From contig JAADGQ010000103.1 in NCBI GenBank assembly GCA_013152295.1, positions 2,381 through 49,806 on the forward strand: a stretch of DNA of 47,426 bases, given 5' to 3'. Both the position numbers and the translations under genes were made by a program. Within the stretch, counting starts at the first letter, position 1. Every line of letters starts with the position of its first letter. Shown in pieces: positions 8,053-15,311 of the stretch. Under the pieces are notes generated by a model, which was not told where the DNA came from, did not search any database, and saw nothing but the letters and a program-made list of their open reading frames with translations. Source of the DNA: Gammaproteobacteria bacterium. Its GTDB lineage: Bacteria; Pseudomonadota; Gammaproteobacteria; JAADGQ01.

Positions 8053-8940
8053 TTAATCGCGATAACGCTTATTGAGGTCGCCATAGGCATCAATGCGCCG
8101 ATCTCGCAAAAAAGGCCAAGTACGCCGCACCTGCTCCGTGCGCTGCAGTTCGAGCTCGTGAACTAATACTGTCGGAGTGCTCGCTGCCATGGCCAGAACC
8201 TCGCCTTGTGCTCCAGCAATAAAACTGTTCCCCCAAAACTGAATACCTGGCCCTTGCTGCGTGTCATCCGCTTCAAAGCCGCTGCGATTGCACGCGACAA
8301 CAGGGATGGCGTTGGCTATCGCATGACTCCTTTGAATCGTCACCCATGCATCCAGTTGTCGCTTCTGTTCTGCGTCTGTGTCGTTGCAATCCCAACCAAT
8401 AGCGGTGGGATAGAGCAGCAGTTCAGCACCGGCTAGAGCCATCAAACGAGCCGCCTCGGGGAACCACTGATCCCAACAGACCAACACGCCAAGGCGGCCC
8501 AGAGTTGTATCGATCGGCGTAAATCCACTGTCGCCGGGTGCAAAATAGAACTTCTCATAAAACCCTGGATCATCCGGGATGTGCATCTTTCGGTAAGTGC
8601 CGGCGATGGAGCCATCAACATCCAGCACCACGGCAGTGTTGTGATAAAGCCCTGCTGCACGTTTCTCAAATAGTGAGGCAACAATGACGACTTGCAGCTC
8701 AGCAGCCAGCAGGCTCAACAGATCTGTGCTGGGACCTGGAATGGGTTCGCTCAGATCAAAATGACGGCACGCTTCGCTTTGGCAGAAATAGCGGGTTGCA
8801 TACAGCTCTTGCAGCAGGATTAGACGTGCACCCCGCCCGGCAGCCTCACGAATACCCGCTATGGTCGCAGCACGATTGTGATCTCGATTCTCGTCACAAT
8901 CATGCTGCACCACAGCAATCGATAAAGATTGGTTTTTCAT
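8053..8940 (-). CDS. aguB: N-carbamoylputrescine amidase
   Basis: A 295-residue nitrilase-superfamily amidohydrolase. It splits N-carbamoylputrescine to putrescine, CO2 and ammonia in the arginine-agmatine route of polyamine synthesis. The catalytic triad is visible: Glu in LLQELYATRYFCQ, Lys in YRKMHIPDDPGFYEK and Cys in VLVCWDQWFPEAAR. The YFCQ and FYEKFYF signatures are typical of plant and bacterial AguB. The length is normal for the family. The usual partner agmatine deiminase (aguA) is not adjacent, so it must be elsewhere or the substrate may differ. The gene follows the small membrane protein gene on the same strand after 157 bases and probably has its own promoter. The ribosome site is poor. 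Confidence 0.88.
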   Translation of the reverse strand: MKNQSLSIAVVQHDCDENRDHNRAATIAGIREAAGRGARLILLQELYATRYFCQSEACRHFDLSEPIPGPSTDLLSLLAAELQVVIVASLFEKRAAGLYHNTAVVLDVDGSIAGTYRKMHIPDDPGFYEKFYFAPGDSGFTPIDTTLGRLGVLVCWDQWFPEAARLMALAGAELLLYPTAIGWDCNDTDAEQKRQLDAWVTIQRSHAIANAIPVVACNRSGFEADDTQQGPGIQFWGNSFIAGAQGEVLAMAASTPTVLVHELELQRTEQVRRTWPFLRDRRIDAYGDLNKRYRD

Positions 8941-9097
8941 CCGATAAAAGTGCTCACTTGTTTATTACGCCCATACCATAGAGACGCGATAGACTAGCAG
9001 CACCCAAGCAAAATATGAAAAACAGCGATGAAGCTCAGCGCCTAACCGGGCGAGCAAAATGAGGGGGGTTGGAAGAGTGTTAAAAAATGAGGACTGA

Positions 9098-9340
9098 CTA
9101 GCGGCTGCGATGGACAGTCGTAGAGTGCTTCCTCGATACCGAACGCTTGCGCTGCGGACGAATATAGTGTGTTGTATACGAACGCTCGGAGCGCCGCCAC
9201 CAATACACAACGACACCCGCTGTACAGAACAGGGCCGCAGAGATATGCGCGACTGATGAATCAAACTTCACGAACGTATAGATTCCGACGACAAAATATA
9301 GAAACGGCAACGCTTCGTATATCGGTTTAGGAAATGACAT
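9098..9340 (-). CDS. Small two-helix membrane protein downstream of cheR
   Basis: An 80-residue protein, recognised by its ribosome site: GGAGGAG sits 6 bases before the ATG at 9340, and the gene begins 20 bases after the cheR stop, so it is read from the same transcript. It has two hydrophobic segments (about residues 9-25 and 30-49), then a strongly basic tail rich in Arg, Ser and His (WWRRSERSY to the end). The basic tail should stay in the cytoplasm. I do not recognise the family. Position suggests a link to chemotaxis or the flagellum, but this is only context. The same frame is open much further upstream inside cheR, which is not used. Confidence 0.6.
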   Translation of the reverse strand: MSFPKPIYEALPFLYFVVGIYTFVKFDSSVAHISAALFCTAGVVVYWWRRSERSYTTHYIRPQRKRSVSRKHSTTVHRSR

Positions 9341-9360
9341 GCGGCTCCTCCTCTCTAAAA

Positions 9361-10239
9361 TCAGGCCGTGTATCCCTTTAATTTCTCTGCGCTGATAGCC
9401 TCCTGATACTGCTCCGTGCGGTAGAGCATCCCTTTGGTACAACGCTCCATGGTCAGGCACGCTGTTTTTGGCGGCACTGATTCTGACGCGCCAAGGAACA
9501 GGCAGCCCCAAGGAGAGAGGTTTTTAGTCATACGGGTAAGGATATCGACCTTGGATTCAGTGGAAAAATAGATCAATAAATTGCGGCAAAAAATAATATC
9601 GAACATCCCCAGAGAGGCAAATGACCCTAGAATGTTGAGCTCCTTATACGTCACCCGGTTACGCACCTCTGGAATAACTTGCCAACCATCGGCCACCTTA
9701 TTGAAGTAGCGTTTTCTTCGCTCTGCCGTCAATCCACGCGATAGTGCCATTTCATCGTAAATTCCAGCCCTGGCTTCGCTCAACATTGTATTTGAGATAT
9801 CGGTACCCACTATCTCTATTTGTTTAGCTAACAACCCAGGGTTGGCAATCATCATCTCCTGAACCAGAATACTGATCGAGTAAGGCTCCTGCCCGGAAGA
9901 ACTGGCCGCACACCAGATACGTATCTTGCCGCGATTCCTTTTGGAAATTTCAGGAAGCACCTTGTTTTTCAGTGTTTCAAAAGGATAAACATCACGAAAC
10001 CAGTTGGTTTCATTGGTCGTCATCGCGTCGATGACACGCTCATTGAAACGACGGTCAGTGCCGCATTTCAGCCGCTTCGTCAAGTCGCCTACATTGTCAA
10101 TTGAGTACTCAGCCATTAACTTTCCAAGACGGCTGGTGACCAAATATTGCTTACCACTGCCCAGAACAATACCGCTAGCATCCGCAAGAAAGCTTTGAAA
10201 AGCGGCATAATCGTGCGATGAAATTTCCTTATTAAGCAC
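9361..10239 (-). CDS. cheR: Chemotaxis protein methyltransferase CheR
   Basis: A 292-residue enzyme that methylates glutamates of chemoreceptors using S-adenosylmethionine. It has the helical N-terminal CheR domain (to about residue 75), the junction motif MTTNETNWFRD, the SAM-binding motif IWCAASSSGQEPYSI, and later FDIIFCRNLLIYFS and LFLGASES, all standard. There is no TPR extension. It lies behind cheV with an 87-base gap, and ahead of a small membrane protein gene. This matches the Pseudomonas order, where cheR and cheV diverge from flgA-flgM-flgN. A sigma-28-type promoter ahead of cheV probably drives both genes. Confidence 0.95.
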   Translation of the reverse strand: MLNKEISSHDYAAFQSFLADASGIVLGSGKQYLVTSRLGKLMAEYSIDNVGDLTKRLKCGTDRRFNERVIDAMTTNETNWFRDVYPFETLKNKVLPEISKRNRGKIRIWCAASSSGQEPYSISILVQEMMIANPGLLAKQIEIVGTDISNTMLSEARAGIYDEMALSRGLTAERRKRYFNKVADGWQVIPEVRNRVTYKELNILGSFASLGMFDIIFCRNLLIYFSTESKVDILTRMTKNLSPWGCLFLGASESVPPKTACLTMERCTKGMLYRTEQYQEAISAEKLKGYTA

Positions 10240-10326
10240 TTTCTTGCTGCCTCATGGTTAATGTTGAGATGGTGTGGGTTTCAAATAACTCAGCAATAGC
10301 ACATTAAAACAGAGAGCATATTGTTA

Positions 10327-11292
10327 TCATGCAGCCCGTTCACCTTGAGCGTTGAGACCATCCAGGCACTCAAGCACTGTCTGGGTCAGGTGGTCGGGAT
10401 GGAACTTCGGAATAAATTTATCTGCACCAACCTTCTTCACCATCGTCTCGTTAAAGACGCCGCTTAACGATGAATGTAGAAGAATATACAGATGCTGAAG
10501 GCGCGGATCTTTTTTGACCTCCATGGTAAGCGTATAACCATCCATCTCAGGCATCTCGATATCAGAGATAATCATATTGATTTTTTGCAGCATCGGGTCA
10601 TCGTTCTTGGCCCAGCCTTGTAACATTTCAAGTGCTTCACGGCCATCGCAAGCACTGACACATTTAATACCCACCGTATCCAGAGTACGTTGCACCTGCT
10701 TGCGTGCCACTCGGGAATCATCAATGACAAAGACCAGGCGCTCTTTCTCATCCTCTTGTGCTTGTTCTTCCGCTTTGCGCCCCATCTCCAGCGTCTCTTC
10801 GGAGGGATCAGTGGGTGTACCGATTACCTCGGCGCGTACTTTCTCGACATCGAGCACTTCCACCAGCTCCTCTTCCACTTGAGTCACCGAGATAACATAG
10901 CACTCCATCCCTGCCCCCTTTGGTGGCGGCATAATCTCTTCCCAATTTTTGTTGATGATACGATCCACTGAATGTACCAGCATACCCAGCAGCGAACGGT
11001 TAAATTCAGTCACGATCACAAAGCTGCCTTCCATCTGAGTTTGCTCCGTACCACCAATGGCCATGGCAAGATCAATCACCGGAATAGTTTTTTTACGAAT
11101 AGTCGCCACGCCGCGAATCACCGCACTAGAGTTGGGTAGATGGGTCAAGTCGGGGCAGCGAATGACCTCTTGAACTTTGAATACATTGATGCCGTAACGT
11201 TGCTTTCCTCCAAGACGAAATAGAAGCAACTCCAGTCGATTGTGCCCGACCAGTTTGGTCCGCTGGTTGACGCCATCTAATATGCTACTCAT
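10327..11292 (-). CDS. cheV: Chemotaxis coupling protein CheV (CheW-REC)
   Basis: A 321-residue two-domain protein. The N-terminal CheW-like domain (about residues 15-160; FRLGGKQRYGINVFKVQEVI) couples receptors to CheA. The C-terminal receiver domain (about 185-315) has the acidic pair in FVIDDSRVARK and the phosphorylation aspartate in MIISDIEMPEMDGYT, so it can be phosphorylated by CheA and tune adaptation. I chose the ATG at 11292 because GAGGTGG lies upstream; four codons earlier another ATG lacks this spacing. It is the first gene of the leftward transcript. Confidence 0.95.
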   Translation of the reverse strand: MSSILDGVNQRTKLVGHNRLELLLFRLGGKQRYGINVFKVQEVIRCPDLTHLPNSSAVIRGVATIRKKTIPVIDLAMAIGGTEQTQMEGSFVIVTEFNRSLLGMLVHSVDRIINKNWEEIMPPPKGAGMECYVISVTQVEEELVEVLDVEKVRAEVIGTPTDPSEETLEMGRKAEEQAQEDEKERLVFVIDDSRVARKQVQRTLDTVGIKCVSACDGREALEMLQGWAKNDDPMLQKINMIISDIEMPEMDGYTLTMEVKKDPRLQHLYILLHSSLSGVFNETMVKKVGADKFIPKFHPDHLTQTVLECLDGLNAQGERAA

Positions 11293-11363
11293 AAAACAAT
11301 CCACCTCGCTCGATTCACTTTTATTCCGCTACCGGGCCACCGTGTCGTCAGGCTGTTAACGGC

Positions 11364-11390
11364 TTATCGGCAAAAATAGACGCTACTTGA
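11364..11390 (-). promoter_or_regulatory. Sigma-28 (FliA) type promoter for cheV-cheR
   Basis: On the minus strand TCAA (11387-11390) is followed by exactly 15 bases and a perfect GCCGATAA (11364-11371). The FliA consensus is TAAA-N15-GCCGATAA, so only one base differs. It lies about 72 bases upstream of the cheV start and places cheV and cheR among the late flagellar genes. Confidence 0.75.
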
Positions 11391-11414
11391 ATCTTTTAAA
11401 ATCGGCGTGATAAT
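11387..11414 (+). promoter_or_regulatory. Sigma-70-like promoter for flgA
   Basis: On the plus strand TTGAAT (11387-11392), a 16-base spacer and GATAAT (11409-11414) make a plausible housekeeping promoter about 60 bases ahead of flgA. Its -35 hexamer overlaps the -35 of the opposite-facing sigma-28 promoter, so the two polymerases could compete. Confidence 0.5.
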
Positions 11415-11472
11415 TGCAGCGTTCCTTTCGTGAGGCTCTATATGCCCTCCCCATAACCTGGAACCCGCTAGA

Positions 11473-12261
11473 ATGGTGCTCACAATAAAAACGATGCATT
11501 GCTACACTGGCAGACACACCATAGACAATCGCAGCAAGTGTAACGGTAACCTTCAACCGATAGCGTTGCGCTACCCATTTATAGTGTTTATAACGCTACT
11601 GTTTTGTTCGACTACATGGGCAACGCAAGGCTACCAATCGCGGCAATCTATCGTCGCCAGCGCGGAAAAATTTGCCGCCCAACAACTGCCAGCCGCGATA
11701 GGAACGGTGGAGGTGAAAGCTGGGCGCATCGATCCGCGCCTTAAGCTCGCCAAGTGCGGCATACCACTAACTACCTTTTTTCCAACCGGCAGTCGACTCA
11801 ACGGCAACACCACCGTCGGCGTTCGCTGCGATGCTCCTAAACCCTGGTCTCTCTATGTTCCCGTACGCATCAAGGCGATGGCAGATGTCGTCGTTGCGGC
11901 ACGTTATTTAGCACGCGGTGAAACATTGAGAGCCGAGGACTTTGTCATTGAGCAGCGGGATATCGCTTCACTGCCACGTGGCTACTTCACCAAAAGCAGC
12001 GCCATAACAGGCAAGTATTTGAAGCGTGCGCTGATGAAAGGCAGCGTTGTCCCCCCTACCGCTATGGCACGGCCCAAATTAATCAAGCGCGGCGAACGCA
12101 TCACGATTATCGCTCAGACTCAAGGTATTGAGGTGCGCATGGCCGGTAGAGCATTAACGGATGGAAGCGCTGGCCAAACTATCCGCGCACGTAATCTTTT
12201 GTCCAAAAAAATTGTTGAAGGAAAGGTGGTGAAAAATGGTGTTTTACGTGTCCCAATGTAA
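11473..12261 (+). CDS. flgA: Flagellar P-ring assembly chaperone FlgA
   Basis: A 262-residue exported protein that helps FlgI assemble into the periplasmic P ring. After a hydrophilic leader of about 30 residues comes the hydrophobic signal segment PFIVFITLLFCSTTWA, then the mature protein. The SAF domain (about residues 140-200; VVAARYLARGETLRAEDFV) and the C-terminal region with RGERITIIAQTQGIEVRM and ARNLLSKKIVEGKVVKNG are typical. The long N-terminal leader suggests the true start may be further in, but no good alternative with a ribosome site is seen; the ATG at 11494 is no better. It heads the flgA-flgM-flgN-ycgR transcript. Confidence 0.93.
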   Translation: MVLTIKTMHCYTGRHTIDNRSKCNGNLQPIALRYPFIVFITLLFCSTTWATQGYQSRQSIVASAEKFAAQQLPAAIGTVEVKAGRIDPRLKLAKCGIPLTTFFPTGSRLNGNTTVGVRCDAPKPWSLYVPVRIKAMADVVVAARYLARGETLRAEDFVIEQRDIASLPRGYFTKSSAITGKYLKRALMKGSVVPPTAMARPKLIKRGERITIIAQTQGIEVRMAGRALTDGSAGQTIRARNLLSKKIVEGKVVKNGVLRVPM

Positions 12262-12272
12262 GGAGTAACATC

Positions 12273-12350
12273 ATGTTAAAAATAAAGTTTTCATCTGTTT
12301 TTGCCGCTAGATTGACAGTATTCATGGAGATCAATTCGCATGCCCATTGA
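12273..12350 (+). CDS. Possible 25-residue leader ORF between flgA and flgM
   Basis: Directly after the flgA stop, AGGAG (12261-12265) sits at ideal distance from an ATG at 12273. The ORF runs 25 codons in another frame and stops at 12348-12350, eleven bases inside flgM. Translation through it would carry ribosomes over the flgM start and could couple flgM to flgA. The peptide begins MLKIKFSSVF and has no known family. The ORF also contains the sigma-28-like promoter, so transcripts begun there would lack its start. It may be chance, but the ribosome site is the best in this stretch. Confidence 0.35.
   Translation: MLKIKFSSVFAARLTVFMEINSHAH
12283..12310 (+). promoter_or_regulatory. Sigma-28-like promoter for flgM-flgN
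   Basis: TAAAGTTT (12283-12290) followed after 12 bases by GCCGCTAG (12303-12310) resembles the FliA consensus, with a spacer one base longer than ideal (16 rather than 15 from TAAA) and two mismatches in the -10. It lies 30 bases upstream of flgM, which in many bacteria is controlled by FliA in a feedback loop. Confidence 0.5.
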
Positions 12351-12660
12351 GATGACTGGACCGCTTTCCGCCCAGCAAAACCGTAACAGTACTGAAGAGG
12401 CCAAAGCAGTCAGCGTTGGCCGCACTCAGCCGACTGCGGCACAACAAGATAACGGCCGCCCATCCAGCGCTGACACTGTTACTGTTACCGATATTGCGAA
12501 CCAACTGTCGGCTTTGGATAAAAAACTGCAAAACGTGCCCGTGGTTGATGTTCAGCGGATCGAACAGATTCGCAACGCGATCGATAGCGGCTCCTATAAA
12601 ATCGATCCCGAACAGACCGCTGACAAATTGGTAGAATTTGAACTGGCGATGGATGGTTAA
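12340..12660 (+). CDS. flgM: Anti-sigma-28 factor FlgM
   Basis: A 106-residue FlgM, which binds and silences sigma-28 (FliA) until it is exported through the finished hook-basal body. The N-terminal half is polar and probably disordered (rich in Ser, Thr, Gln and Ala). The C-terminal half holds the sigma-binding helices with VDVQRIEQIRNAIDSGSYKI and ADKLVEFE, standard for the family. A ribosome site GGAGA precedes the ATG. It lies between flgA and flgN; flgN follows after 4 bases. Confidence 0.93.
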   Translation: MPIEMTGPLSAQQNRNSTEEAKAVSVGRTQPTAAQQDNGRPSSADTVTVTDIANQLSALDKKLQNVPVVDVQRIEQIRNAIDSGSYKIDPEQTADKLVEFELAMDG

Positions 12661-12664
12661 TTCA

Positions 12665-13162
12665 ATGATGACATCGATAGAAAAAACAATTGGTGATCTG
12701 CTATTGCAGCAAAAGCATATGGCCACCACGTTGCTCGCGCTTCTTGACAGTGAGCACACGGCCCTGGCAGAGCGCGATGAGCCTTCTATTACAGCCATCG
12801 CATCGAGCAAGCAGCAAGCGGTCATGCAACTGGAACAGCTCAAAAAACGGTGTGATAACACCCTGAGTCAGCACGGTTTGAGCTCAGGAAAAAACGGCAT
12901 TGAGAGGCTCATACAAAACAGCATGCATACAGCGGCTGAGCGCACCGCGCTCACTCAGCACTGGCAACAGCTCAAGGCGGAGCTGCTGAAATGCCAGCGA
13001 CAGAACCAGATCAATGGCAGTATTATCGCAGCCAATCGCCACCGTACGCGTTGTGCACTGGGCATTCTATCTGCTCAATCGGGCAGTGATGATAACCTGA
13101 TATATGGTGAAAATGGTGAATCATCCATCGCTATGCGTATTACGAACTACCCTAGCGCATAA
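12665..13162 (+). CDS. flgN: Flagellar export chaperone FlgN
   Basis: A 165-residue, largely helical protein of the FlgN family. It keeps the hook-filament junction proteins FlgK and FlgL soluble and brings them to the export gate. Sequence is weakly conserved in this family, so the call rests on length, helical composition, the SSKQQAVMQLEQLKKR stretch, the C-terminal GILSAQ region and position right after flgM. I chose the ATG at 12665, 4 bases past the flgM stop; the frame is open nine codons upstream inside flgM. Confidence 0.88.
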   Translation: MMTSIEKTIGDLLLQQKHMATTLLALLDSEHTALAERDEPSITAIASSKQQAVMQLEQLKKRCDNTLSQHGLSSGKNGIERLIQNSMHTAAERTALTQHWQQLKAELLKCQRQNQINGSIIAANRHRTRCALGILSAQSGSDDNLIYGENGESSIAMRITNYPSA

Positions 13163-13196
13163 TATTCCAGGCAGGGCACTTCAAAAGAGACCGATC

Positions 13197-13913
13197 ATGC
13201 AAGAACCGGAATTTGTCACCACTGCATCTCAAGTCGCCCACCTCCTTACTCAAATTCAGAGCAAAAAGAAACTGCTAACCGCGACACTCGCAGAAAGCAG
13301 TACAAAATATTCTACGGCCCTGCTGGAAGTTAATACCGACGACGGCTATCTGCTGTTGGATGAACTCACCCCAGAAGCCGGGCACAAAAAATTTCTAAAA
13401 ACCAAAAAAATAGTGATTAAAGCGATCTCTCGGGGTGTGCATATTCACTTTTCGACACATCTTGTTAATGTGCTTGATATCTCAGGAATCGCTGCCTACC
13501 AAGTCGCGTTTCCTGAGCAGCTCGACTACTTTCAGCGCCGCCAGTATCATCGCGTCAAGATGCAGATTTACGATCCGCTTCCGGCCCATATCCACACGGT
13601 GGATCGCTCGATACAGCTGAGCGGAGAACTGGTCGACCTCTCGTTGGGAGGGGCCTGTATTCGCTTCAGTGATACAGCACCACCCCTGATTGAAGTCGGC
13701 GATAATTTCAGTTGTCGTTTTCATCTGCCCAACGGTGAAAAAATCAGCGCAAGCATCACCATACGTTCCACCAAAGCCGGAAAAAAAAATGGCCAGCTTG
13801 AAGTCGGTTGCCGCTTCATTCAGCTTGCGTCCTCCACACAACGCGCCATTGGCAAATCCATTATGGTGCGCGAACGTGAGTTGATGAAAAAATCACAGAC
13901 CGCCAAGCGATAG
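13197..13913 (+). CDS. ycgR: Flagellar brake protein YcgR (YcgR-N plus PilZ)
   Basis: A 238-residue protein with an N-terminal YcgR-like domain (about residues 10-110) and a C-terminal PilZ domain (about 112-230). The c-di-GMP motifs are intact: RxxxR within FQRRQYHRVKM, and DLSLGG about 35-40 residues further on. In its family c-di-GMP binding makes the protein dock on the flagellar motor and slow or bias it. It follows flgN after 34 bases. The frame is open to 13104, but that would overlap flgN; the ATG at 13197 gives the usual N-terminus. Confidence 0.9.
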   Translation: MQEPEFVTTASQVAHLLTQIQSKKKLLTATLAESSTKYSTALLEVNTDDGYLLLDELTPEAGHKKFLKTKKIVIKAISRGVHIHFSTHLVNVLDISGIAAYQVAFPEQLDYFQRRQYHRVKMQIYDPLPAHIHTVDRSIQLSGELVDLSLGGACIRFSDTAPPLIEVGDNFSCRFHLPNGEKISASITIRSTKAGKKNGQLEVGCRFIQLASSTQRAIGKSIMVRERELMKKSQTAKR

Positions 13914-14034
13914 ACCTATCCTCATTTTCACCCCATCCATCAGCCGCTCTATTTCAGAATCGGCTAAAGATAACAGTAACCAACCCGATATCCCGTTAGA
14001 CCGCTTACCACAGCCAACCATCTAAAGGTTACTT

Positions 14035-14388
14035 ATGGCTAATATTCCTCTCAATGACATTGCTTCCGGCATGGTTCTGGCTGACGATGTCGCCGATCGC
14101 AACGGGCGAGTGCTATTGCGCAGTGGTGCCGAAATAACAGAAAAGCATATTCGCATCATGAAGACCTGGGGCGTCGTTGAAGCCAACATCGCCGATATCA
14201 GTAAAGAAGATGTTGAAGAAAAAAGTACCGCGCAACTTGATCCGGAGCTATTAAAAGCGGCAGAACAGGAGGCGCAAGAGTTTTTCCGCCACACTGACCT
14301 GGAGCATGAGGTCATTCACGAACTCCATCGGCAGTGGATATTGCGCTACGCTAGTCGCAGCCAACAGCCCACTGAACAACGGCAATAA
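14035..14388 (+). CDS. Small cytoplasmic protein paired with an HDOD protein
   Basis: A 117-residue soluble protein. Its first 60 residues (IPLNDIASGMVLADDV, NGRVLLRSGAEITEKHI, MKTWGVVEANI) match a short conserved module that I know from the N-terminal side of HD-GYP and HDOD signalling proteins. The remainder is acidic and helical. No catalytic residues are visible. The ATG has AAAGG ahead of it. The next gene, an HDOD protein, begins 8 bases after its stop, so the two are co-translated and probably work together. Function is unknown; a regulatory or adaptor role is inferred. Confidence 0.7.
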   Translation: MANIPLNDIASGMVLADDVADRNGRVLLRSGAEITEKHIRIMKTWGVVEANIADISKEDVEEKSTAQLDPELLKAAEQEAQEFFRHTDLEHEVIHELHRQWILRYASRSQQPTEQRQ

Positions 14389-14396
14389 TAACGACA

Positions 14397-15254
14397 ATGA
14401 AACGTGACCCGCTCGCTCTGGTTAAAAGAACGCTAAAAGTTGCATCACTACCGACAGCTTTCATTAAGGTTGACGAAGCGATCAATAATCCCCGTTCATC
14501 CAACAAACATCTGGCTAACATTATCAATGAAGACGCAGCTATCGCAGCCAAGTTGCTGCGTATCGCCAATAGTGGCTTCTATAGTTTTCCGGCCAAAATT
14601 GAGACGGTAACCCACGCCATCACGATTATTGGCACTCAGCAACTTCGTGATCTGGTATTAGCCTGTTCAGTGGTTGAGATGTTTAAAAATATTCCCGAAC
14701 AGCTGGTTAATATGGAGTCGTTCTGGCGTCACAGTATCGCCACCGCTGTCACTGCACGCATCCTCGCCAACTACCGTCGTGACAATAACGTCGAGCGCTT
14801 CTTTGTAGCCGGACTGCTTCATGATATCGGCAGGCTGGTTATCTTTGCCGAAAGGGCTGAGGAGGCAGGCGCCGCGCTAAACAAAGCAGCAACAAGTCAC
14901 CAACTTCTATATCGCGTTGAGTATGAGCTGTTTGGTTTCAACCACGCGACCCTCGGTGGCATGTTGCTCAAAGAGTGGAACCTCCCGCCTATCCTCGTCG
15001 AAACCGTGAAATATCATCACCACCCCAGCCGCGCCAAGCAGTTTCCTATCGAGGCTTCCCTGGTACAACTGGCGGACCTCATTGCCAATGCAACGAAAAA
15101 GGGCAGCAGTGGTGAACAGTTGGCTCCACAGCTGGATGCAGAGGCGTGGGCGCAGACTGGATTAACCGCGAGCATCCTGCCACCAACGCTTGACCAACTT
15201 GATCGGCAATATGCCGATGCTGTCAACTTTGTATTGGGTGCAGCTGCCGCATAA
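14397..15254 (+). CDS. HDOD-domain signalling protein
   Basis: A 285-residue protein with an HDOD domain over most of its length (about residues 15-215). The domain is an HD-fold relative used in bacterial signalling. It retains an HD pair in VAGLLHDIGRLVI, plus KLLRIANSGFYSF, ITIIGTQQLRDLVL and FNHATLGGMLLKEWNLP, typical for HDOD. Most such proteins are not proven phosphohydrolases and act in signal relay, motility or biofilm control. It sits between the short partner gene and a hybrid histidine kinase gene on the same strand. A common signalling operon following the flagellar genes is likely. Confidence 0.88.
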   Translation: MKRDPLALVKRTLKVASLPTAFIKVDEAINNPRSSNKHLANIINEDAAIAAKLLRIANSGFYSFPAKIETVTHAITIIGTQQLRDLVLACSVVEMFKNIPEQLVNMESFWRHSIATAVTARILANYRRDNNVERFFVAGLLHDIGRLVIFAERAEEAGAALNKAATSHQLLYRVEYELFGFNHATLGGMLLKEWNLPPILVETVKYHHHPSRAKQFPIEASLVQLADLIANATKKGSSGEQLAPQLDAEAWAQTGLTASILPPTLDQLDRQYADAVNFVLGAAAA

Positions 15255-15311
15255 AAGACGATAGCAGACAACATAAATAGCAATAATAAAGAGCCAAGAG
15301 ACTCTAACGCA

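Noticed and set aside
12331-12861. A 176-codon open frame on the minus strand opposite flgM and flgN
   Set aside because: It runs across two well-supported genes in the other direction and shows no domain.
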